From Gordonia hongkongensis (GTDB taxonomy: Bacteria; Actinomycetota; Actinomycetes; Mycobacteriales; Mycobacteriaceae), in the NCBI RefSeq assembly GCF_023078355.1, contig NZ_CP095552.1, positions 2,356,001 to 2,420,000 of the forward strand: DNA of 64,000 nucleotides. The letters run 5' to 3'. This document shows positions 58,548 through 64,000 of the stretch, one piece after another. Each line of letters begins with the position of its first letter. Position 1 is the stretch's first letter. Below the pieces are notes generated by a model. It did not search any database. It worked only from the letters and a program-made list of their open reading frames with translations, and had not been told where the DNA came from. The position numbers and the translations under genes are program-made.

Positions 58548-59987
58548 CTAGTCGAGATAGTCACGCAGGACCTGGGAGCGCGACGGGTGGCGCAGCTTCG
58601 ACATCGTCTTCGACTCGATCTGACGGATGCGCTCGCGGGTCACGCCGTAGACCTGCCCGATCTCGTCGAGGGTGCGGGGCTGGCCGTCGGTCAGTCCGAA
58701 GCGGAGGCGGACCACGCCGGCCTCACGTTCGGACAAGGTCTCGAGCACTGACTGCAGTTGATCCTGCAACAGCGTGAAGCTGACCGCGTCGACCGCGACG
58801 ACGGCTTCGGAGTCCTCGATGAAGTCGCCGAGCTGGCTGTCGCCCTCATCGCCGATGGTCTGGTCCAGCGAGATGGGTTCCCGGGCGTACTGCTGGATCT
58901 CCAGCACCTTCTCCGGGGTGATGTCCATCTCCTTGGCGAGTTCTTCCGGCGTCGGCTCGCGGCCGAGGTCCTGGAGGAGTTCACGCTGGATGCGACCGAG
59001 CTTGTTGATGACCTCGACCATGTGCACCGGGATACGGATGGTGCGGGCCTGGTCGGCCATGGCGCGGGTGATCGCCTGACGGATCCACCAGGTGGCATAT
59101 GTCGAGAACTTGTAGCCCTTGGTGTAGTCGAACTTCTCGACCGCGCGGATCAGACCGAGGTTGCCCTCCTGGATGAGATCCAGGAACGCCATACCGCGGC
59201 CCGTGTAGCGCTTGGCCAGCGACACGACGAGGCGCAGGTTCGCCTCGAGCAGGTGGTTCTTGGCGCGGTTGCCGTCGCGGGAGATCCAGTTCAGGTCACG
59301 CTTCTGGGCGGTGCTGAGCTTCTCGCCGGCATCCATGATGCGCCGAAGACGTTCGGTGGCGAACAGCCCGGCCTCGATGCGCTTGGCCAGTTCGACCTCT
59401 TCCTCGGCGTTGAGGAGGGCGACCTTGCCGATCTGCTTCAGGTACGCGCGGACACTGTCGGCGGAGGCGGTGAGCTCGGCGTCCTTGCGGGCCTGACGCA
59501 GCGCCTCGGACTCCTCTTCGTCCCAGACGAAGTCGCCGGACTTCGCGGCGGCGGCCTCGTCCTTGGACGCGGCCTTCGCGGCGGCCGGGGTTGCGCCGCC
59601 GGCGGCGGGCGCGGTCGCCTCCTCGGACTCGTCGTCGTCCTCCGACTCGTCCTCGGAGTCGTCGTCGACCTCCAGGTCGTCGTCGATCTCGACGTCCTCG
59701 AGTTCGGCGTCGGGACCGTCGATGTCGTCGATCGAGTCCGGGTCGTCGGGCTCGGCGTTCGGATCGTCGCCGGAACCCTCCGCGGACGCGGCCTTCTTGG
59801 CGGCCTTCTTCGGTGCCGCCTTCTTGGTGGCCTTCTTCGCCGGGGCCTTCTTGGCGGGGGCCTTGCGGGCGGCGGTCTTCTTCGCAGCCTTCTTGGCGGT
59901 TCGCTTCGCCGGGGCGTCGGTCGCGGCTGGGGTCGACTCCGTCGACTCGGCCTCTGCATCACCCTGGTGGGTCGTGATGGCTGCCAC
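58548..59987 (-). CDS. sigA: Primary RNA polymerase sigma factor SigA (RpoD)
   Basis: Housekeeping sigma factor. With GTG 59987, preceded by GAAAGG, it has 479 residues. The N-terminus has lysine/alanine repeats ([20 protein letters not shown]), followed by an acidic stretch. Region 1.2 is [20 protein letters not shown], region 2 has [20 protein letters not shown] and [15 protein letters not shown], and region 4.2 is [20 protein letters not shown]. The basic-then-acidic N-terminal extension is typical of mycobacterial SigA. A TACAAT -10 box lies about 120 bases upstream. It is followed by a strong terminator. Confidence 0.97.
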   Translation of the reverse strand: MAAITTHQGDAEAESTESTPAATDAPAKRTAKKAAKKTAARKAPAKKAPAKKATKKAAPKKAAKKAASAEGSGDDPNAEPDDPDSIDDIDGPDAELEDVEIDDDLEVDDDSEDESEDDDESEEATAPAAGGATPAAAKAASKDEAAAAKSGDFVWDEEESEALRQARKDAELTASADSVRAYLKQIGKVALLNAEEEVELAKRIEAGLFATERLRRIMDAGEKLSTAQKRDLNWISRDGNRAKNHLLEANLRLVVSLAKRYTGRGMAFLDLIQEGNLGLIRAVEKFDYTKGYKFSTYATWWIRQAITRAMADQARTIRIPVHMVEVINKLGRIQRELLQDLGREPTPEELAKEMDITPEKVLEIQQYAREPISLDQTIGDEGDSQLGDFIEDSEAVVAVDAVSFTLLQDQLQSVLETLSEREAGVVRLRFGLTDGQPRTLDEIGQVYGVTRERIRQIESKTMSKLRHPSRSQVLRDYLD

Positions 59988-60108
59988 GTACAACCTTTCG
60001 AACTGTCTTCTGTGGTGTCTTCTGTCGTCTGTCACCAGACGCGACACGGCAGCATGAGCCGCCGTGGACGAGGTCTTGGTTTCTCGGTTGGAATGACCGG
60101 TGACGACC

Positions 60109-60114
60109 ATTGTA
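60109..60114 (-). promoter_or_regulatory. -10 box of sigA
   Basis: TACAAT on the minus strand, with TTGACA 21 bases further upstream (spacer longer than ideal). The predicted leader is about 115 bases. Confidence 0.5.
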
Positions 60115-60166
60115 ACGACATCGCCGTCCCCGGTGTGTCAAAGCCCTGGTCACGCCCTGCGCGGCG

Positions 60167-60985
60167 TCACGTCTTCAGTCCCTGGGACACTGCCATGGCC
60201 GCACCGACGATGCCGGCGGTGTTCAACAGCGTCGCCGGTACCACGGGCGTCTTGTTGGTCAGCAGCGGAATCCACTTGTCGGACTTGCGGCTGATACCGC
60301 CGCCGGCGATGAAGAGATTCGGCCAGAACAGCGCCTCGTAGGTCTCGAGGACCTCGGAGACCTTCTCGGTCCACTTCTCGTACGACCAGCCCTTCTCCTC
60401 GCGGACACGCGAAGACGCCTGGTGCTCGGCTTCCTTCTTGCCGACCTGTAGGTGACCGAGCTCGGTGTTGGGCACGAGGGTGCCGTTGATCAGGATCGCC
60501 GACCCGATACCGGTTCCGAACGTCAGCAGCATCACGACCCCCGCGACGCCCTTGCCCGCGCCGTACGCGTCCTCGGCCATACCCGCGGCATCGGCGTCGT
60601 TGAGGACCGACACCTGCCTACCGCCGAGGTATCCGCTGAAGAGGTCGTAGACGTCGGTGCCGATCCAGGCCTTGTCGATGTTCGCCGCCGTGCGCATGAT
60701 CCCGTCGGTCACGACCCCGGGGAGGGTGACACCCACCGGGCCGGTCCAGTCGAAATGCGCGACCACCTCGGCGACGCCCCGGGCCACGGCCTCGGGTGTC
60801 GCGGGCTGCGGGGTGAGCACCTTGAACCGTTCGCCGACGAGTTCACCGGTGTCGAGATCGACGATGCCGCCCTTGATCCCGGAACCGCCGACGTCGACCC
60901 CGAAACCGAGGTTCGTCGGAGGTGTTGGATCATCGGGGCCGGCGACATCGGAGTCGGACGATCCGGGGACGGACGTGTCGGTCAT
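60167..60985 (-). CDS. ppgK: Polyphosphate glucokinase
   Basis: ROK-family kinase that phosphorylates glucose with polyphosphate (and ATP). The 272-residue protein has the phosphate motif [20 protein letters not shown] near residue 30, the catalytic Asp in [15 protein letters not shown], and the family [16 protein letters not shown] and [14 protein letters not shown]. These last two distinguish PpgK from ordinary glucokinases. ATG 60985 has AGGGAG upstream; a longer frame to 61081 has no support. It is next to sigA and divergent from suhB, as Rv2702 in M. tuberculosis. Confidence 0.94.
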   Translation of the reverse strand: MTDTSVPGSSDSDVAGPDDPTPPTNLGFGVDVGGSGIKGGIVDLDTGELVGERFKVLTPQPATPEAVARGVAEVVAHFDWTGPVGVTLPGVVTDGIMRTAANIDKAWIGTDVYDLFSGYLGGRQVSVLNDADAAGMAEDAYGAGKGVAGVVMLLTFGTGIGSAILINGTLVPNTELGHLQVGKKEAEHQASSRVREEKGWSYEKWTEKVSEVLETYEALFWPNLFIAGGGISRKSDKWIPLLTNKTPVVPATLLNTAGIVGAAMAVSQGLKT

Positions 60986-61155
60986 GGCGGGGCTCCCTGT
61001 CCGGGTCGGTGTCTGAGGGTGGGGGCAATCCGAGACCAGCCTATTCACGCGACCGGCGCAACGCCCGTCATCGCAACGCATGTCGACACGATTCGACCAC
61101 CCGGGAGGAGAGATCGGTCACCGCGATCGGTGGTGCGCTCCGGCCATGTGCTCAC

Positions 61156-62109
61156 ATGGAGGGCGTGGATCAGACAATTCCGGTGGACGAGCTCGCCGCG
61201 GTCGCCGGCGCCGTGGCCCGGGAGGCCGCCGCGCACGTACGTCGCCGCCGGCCCGAATTGTTCGGTGCGACACCGGGACACGGCGAGCCGCCGCAGCCCG
61301 CCGCGGTGGATTCCACCGTCCGGCCCGTCTCGACGAAGTCGACGGTGCAGCCCGTGTCGACGAAGTCGACAGTGCAGCCTGTGTCGACGAAGTCGACGGA
61401 AACCGATCCGGTCACCCTCGCCGACACCGAGACCGAACGCCTGATCCGCTCGCTGCTGCGTGAGGCGCGCCCCGACGACGAGGTGCTGGGCGAGGAGGAC
61501 GGCGGGAGCCGGGCGGTGCCTACCGGTGTCCGATGGGTGGTCGATCCGATCGACGGGACCGTCAACTTCATGTACGGCGTGCCGGCCTATGCGGTGTCCA
61601 TCGCGGCCCAGGTCGACGGACAGTCGGTCGCCGGGGTCGTCGTCGACGTCGCCCGCGACGTCACGTACGGCGCGACCCTCGGCGGGGGAGCGTGGGCGGC
61701 GGACTCCGCCGGGGTACGCCGGCCGCTCCGCTGCAATCCGGTCGACAGGGCCGAACTCGCGCTCGTCGCAACGGGCTTCGGGTACGACGCGGCGCGCCGC
61801 CGGCAGCAGGGACGCATCGTCGCCGAACTGCTCCCACGTGTCCGCGACGTCCGACGCATCGGCGCCGCGGCCCTCGACCTCTGCATGGTCGCGGCCGGCG
61901 CGGTCGACGCCCACTACGAACACGGTCTGAGCCCGTGGGACTGGGCCGCCGGCGGACTGATCGCCGCCGAGGCCGGCGCCGTCGTCCAGACTCCGCCACC
62001 GGATTCGCGGGCCGACGAGGGACACATCACCGTCGCTGTCGCGCCCGGGGTGGCCGACGAATTCCTCGCGCTGCTCGACGAATTCGACGCTCGCAGCCCG
62101 CTCACCTGA
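61156..62109 (+). CDS. suhB: Inositol-1-monophosphatase family protein SuhB
   Basis: Mg-dependent phosphatase of the IMPase family (Rv2701c), releasing myo-inositol for phosphatidylinositol and mycothiol. The 317-residue protein has DPVTLADTETERLIRSLL, LGEEDGG (metal Glu), DPIDGTVNFMYG (metal Asp residues) and the C-terminal SPWDWAAGGLIAAEAGA. An insert of three in-frame 9-residue repeats (VQPVSTKST) lies between the N-terminal helix and the first metal loop. ATG 61156 or GTG 61165 may be the start. It is divergent from ppgK. Confidence 0.93.
   Translation: MEGVDQTIPVDELAAVAGAVAREAAAHVRRRRPELFGATPGHGEPPQPAAVDSTVRPVSTKSTVQPVSTKSTVQPVSTKSTETDPVTLADTETERLIRSLLREARPDDEVLGEEDGGSRAVPTGVRWVVDPIDGTVNFMYGVPAYAVSIAAQVDGQSVAGVVVDVARDVTYGATLGGGAWAADSAGVRRPLRCNPVDRAELALVATGFGYDAARRRQQGRIVAELLPRVRDVRRIGAAALDLCMVAAGAVDAHYEHGLSPWDWAAGGLIAAEAGAVVQTPPPDSRADEGHITVAVAPGVADEFLALLDEFDARSPLT
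61318..61398 (+). repeat. Three in-frame 27-bp repeats inside suhB
   Basis: Units 61318-61344, 61345-61371 and 61372-61398 encode VRPVSTKST, VQPVSTKST and VQPVSTKST. Being multiples of three they keep the frame. They replace a short variable loop in the M. tuberculosis protein. Confidence 0.95.
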
Positions 62110-62161
62110 CGGCCTCCCGCTTCTCGCCAGAGGTCGCCGGCCGCCGCACGGCGTGCGGAGC

Positions 62162-62854
62162 TCAGCAGGGGGCGGAGTGCACGGCCTCGACGAGGACCGG
62201 GTCGACACCACTCGCCGGATTCTTCGGATCCGCCGACCGCAGCGCCTCGAGGGCAGCCTGCGCGTCCTGCGACATCTCGCCACCCGAGTGGTGGACCCCG
62301 AGTGCGACGTCGACGGCCGTGCCGCGCCGGCCGTCGTCGACCAACTGGGCGCACGGGAACGCCAGCCATGTGGCCGCCGCCGCCGCGCGACCGGCCGGCC
62401 CGAACCGGATCTGTGCGACACAGTTGAGATCCCGGTTGGGATAGACCGGGTCATCGGCGTACGGCGTGTCCGGCACCGGGCTGAACCCCTGCGCGGTCAG
62501 GTCGTCGGACACCGTGCGGGCCGCGCCTCGTTCGTCGGAGGCGTTGAGGACGCGGACGCCGAAGGTCGACAGCGGGGCCGGAGCGACTCCGAGCATCTCG
62601 TCCCGTCCGACGACGGTGAGGGTCGGCGGGGCCGGCGGAGGTGGCGCGCCCGCTTCCACCGACGTCGGCGGAGTCGGTTGATTGCACGCTGTCGGAACGG
62701 ATTCGGACTCGCCGCCGCCCAGCGCAACCGCCCACACCACCACGCCGACGACCATCAGGACGACGACCGTGACGATCGCCGGTGCGTAGCGCCGCCGACG
62801 GTAGGGTCGGCCCTGCTCGTCGGTCGGATAGCCGACCGTAATCTTCGACACCAC
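62162..62854 (-). CDS. cei: Envelope integrity protein Cei-like, LytR C-terminal domain (Rv2700-like)
   Basis: A single-pass membrane protein with an external LytR_C domain, in the position of Rv2700 (Cei, needed for envelope integrity in M. tuberculosis). After a short basic cytosolic part (DEQGRPYRRRRYAP) comes a helix (AIVTVVVLMVVGVVVWAVAL). A Pro-rich linker follows, then the domain with FGVRVLNASDERGAARTVSD and FSPVPDTPYADDP. Three Cys outside the membrane may form disulphides. I prefer GTG 62854 (230 aa), about ten bases after GAGGAG; GTG 62872 and GTG 62851 are alternatives. A TACAGT -10 box lies at 62897-62902. Confidence 0.85.
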   Translation of the reverse strand: MVSKITVGYPTDEQGRPYRRRRYAPAIVTVVVLMVVGVVVWAVALGGGESESVPTACNQPTPPTSVEAGAPPPPAPPTLTVVGRDEMLGVAPAPLSTFGVRVLNASDERGAARTVSDDLTAQGFSPVPDTPYADDPVYPNRDLNCVAQIRFGPAGRAAAAATWLAFPCAQLVDDGRRGTAVDVALGVHHSGGEMSQDAQAALEALRSADPKNPASGVDPVLVEAVHSAPC

Positions 62855-63014
62855 CGTGGACTGACTCCTCACTGGGCGTTGCGTGATCTCGGATCACTGT
62901 AGAGGGTGACCCCGCAGTGCCCCGCGAGCCTCGCCGGGAGCGGTACGACTGGGGTGTACCGGGGCATGGATCGGGCGCCGAACCGAAACTTACCGACGAG
63001 TTGGGTCCCGGGTA

Positions 63015-63043
63015 TTGACCTTCGATAGCGTGTCGACTATACT
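63015..63043 (+). promoter_or_regulatory. Strong sigma-70-type promoter of the DUF4193 gene
   Basis: TTGACC (63015-63020), 17 bases, TATACT (63038-63043): the best SigA-type promoter in the window. It implies a leader of about 215 bases before ATG 63265; the leader contains a small CGTGAT/ATCACG hairpin near 63090-63105. The rest of the 62855-63264 gap shows no gene. Confidence 0.75.
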
Positions 63044-63264
63044 TCGGGCGCCCGCGCTTCCAGACCCGGGGTGCGCCCGATATGAAACCGTGATCGAAAT
63101 CACGCAATACGTCTGATCCTCTGGTACGAATCTCGCCCGAGACGACGTTGCAGTGACCCCATCGGTAAGACAATCCCGGCGGAGTCGTGCGCAATAACAC
63201 CGGGTGGCGACGCCAGCGCCGTCACCGTGAGCGCCCCTCACACTCTCGACAAGTTAGGCAAGGA

Positions 63265-63564
63265 ATGGCTACAGATTACGACGCGCCACGACGGACGGAG
63301 ACCGAGGACCTCAACGAGGACTCGCTCGAAGAACTGAAGGCTCGACGCAGCGAGGCGCAGTCCTCGGCAGTGGATGTCGACGAGAGTGATACCGCGGAGT
63401 CCTTCGAACTCCCGGGCGCCGATCTCTCGGGCGAGGAACTGTCCGTGCGTGTCATCCCCAAGCAGGCCGACGAGTTCACCTGTACCAGCTGCTTTCTCGT
63501 CTACCACCGCAGCCGGTTGGCCGAGGAGAACGGAAGCTCGCTCATCTGCGTCGACTGCGCGTGA
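63265..63564 (+). CDS. DUF4193 family protein (Rv2699c-like)
   Basis: A 99-residue acidic protein of the DUF4193 family in the Rv2699c position. The N-terminus is MATDYDAPRRTETEDLNEDS; the C-terminus carries two CxxC pairs, DEFTCTSCFLVYHRSRLAEE and LICVDCA, which probably bind zinc. Function unknown, though the family is conserved and strongly expressed in mycobacteria. AAGGA precedes ATG 63265. A strong promoter and long leader lie upstream, and a hairpin terminator follows. Confidence 0.92.
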   Translation: MATDYDAPRRTETEDLNEDSLEELKARRSEAQSSAVDVDESDTAESFELPGADLSGEELSVRVIPKQADEFTCTSCFLVYHRSRLAEENGSSLICVDCA

Positions 63565-63594
63565 GATGAACTGAGTCCAGCTGTCACAGCTGAT

Positions 63595-63630
63595 GAAGGG
63601 GGCCGACGCCGAATACGGCGCGGCCCCTTC
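63595..63630. terminator. Terminator between DUF4193 and DUF3093 genes
   Basis: GAAGGGGGCCGACGCCG and CGGCGCGGCCCCTTC pair around AATA, with a one-base bulge, between convergent genes. Confidence 0.8.
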
Positions 63631-63661
63631 GTCGTGTCTCGGGTAGAGAGTCGTGCCCGGG

Positions 63662-64000
63662 TCAGGCGGTGGGTGCGGGACGGTCGGCCGCGGCGTCGTC
63701 GACGCCCAGCGCCGCAAGGAGTTCGGCGGGCCGACGTGTCGAGACCAGCCAATACGGTGTCGGGTCGTCGGGGTCGTCGAGCACGATGAGGACCATCGTC
63801 TTCACCCAGGAGCGGTGCACGAGATAGGCCGCCGGGTCGAGCTGCCGCCCGAGTGCGGCGCTCTTCGCGGTCGCCGGGACCGTCGCCGCCCGCGCGACGA
63901 CGGCGCGCGGCAGGACCGCACGGTGGGCATGCAGCTCCCGATCCGCGGTCACCCGGATGCGGGTACGGCTCATCGACCACAGCATCACGACGCACAGCAC
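63662..64000 (-). CDS. DUF3093 family membrane protein (5' end outside window)
   Basis: C-terminal 112 residues of a DUF3093 protein, matching Rv2698 by position beside the DUF4193 gene. Visible parts are RTRIRVTADRELHAHRAVLP, LDPAAYLVHRSWVKTMVLIV and LDDPDDPTPYWLVSTRRPAE, all typical of the family's soluble C-terminal half. The two membrane helices expected at the N-terminus would be beyond the window edge; the first in-window residues (LCVVMLW) are probably the end of the second. Function unknown. Confidence 0.82.
   Translation of the reverse strand: MLCVVMLWSMSRTRIRVTADRELHAHRAVLPRAVVARAATVPATAKSAALGRQLDPAAYLVHRSWVKTMVLIVLDDPDDPTPYWLVSTRRPAELLAALGVDDAAADRPAPTA

Overview
The window is a 64-kb stretch of GC-rich core chromosome from a mycolic-acid actinobacterium (order Mycobacteriales). 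Gene content and order follow the Mycobacterium tuberculosis Rv2698-Rv2752c region and, around recX-gluDCBA-miaB, the Corynebacterium glutamicum order. The proteins look most like a Gordonia-type organism, but the genus cannot be proven from sequence alone. I see no rRNA or tRNA gene, CRISPR array, prophage or insertion sequence.

Layout. 0-7 kb: rnj (5' end outside the window), a TIGR03085 protein, ftsK, then a TerC exporter behind a probable yybP-ykoY manganese riboswitch. 7-12 kb: a YciI protein and an ArgA-type acetyltransferase, pgsA, clgR, pspA, a glycosyltransferase and a DUF3046 protein. 11.6-19 kb: recA (LexA and PafBC promoters), recX, the gluABCD glutamate transporter, miaB and an Rv2732c-type membrane protein. 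19-25 kb: a DUF349 protein, an Rv2728c-type protein, miaA, dapF and hflX. 25-31 kb: the fructose phosphotransferase set ptsH, fruA, fruK, fruR with divergent ptsI. 31-37 kb: lexA, a LysM protein, nrdR and hrpA. 37-46 kb: a class III aminotransferase, ahpD-ahpC with divergent oxyR, a DUF3516 RNA helicase, a PAC2 protein, a lipoprotein and a DUF4192 protein. 46-64 kb: ideR, an AcuC deacetylase fused in frame to a Pat-type acetyltransferase, sigB, DUF3099, DUF3039, a YihY/BrkB protein, a DEAD/DEAH helicase, a DUF7455 protein, a TauE/SafE exporter, sigA, ppgK, suhB, cei, a DUF4193 protein and a partial DUF3093 gene.

The regulatory layer is the most informative part. Many genes have a TANNNT -10 box exactly 6-7 bases before a GTG or ATG, the mark of leaderless transcripts. 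Several of these leaderless starts open a short upstream ORF that ends in an ATGA or GTGA overlap with the main gene. The clearest is a leaderless leader-peptide gene before the sulfite exporter that carries the VDLLRTAS-LC signature of actinobacterial cysteine attenuators. recA has a LexA box set in the spacer of one promoter and a PafBC-type promoter whose start falls on an in-frame ATG. clgR and sigB share an identical GGAAC-N17-CGTT extracytoplasmic-sigma promoter, linking envelope stress to PspA, Clp regulation and SigB.

Four genes (ptsI, lexA, the LysM gene and the aminotransferase) each appear to lack a single G or C. The AcuC-Pat fusion and the missing start of the DUF3516 helicase could have the same cause. 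Because essential lexA is affected, residual sequencing or assembly indels are more likely than real mutations.
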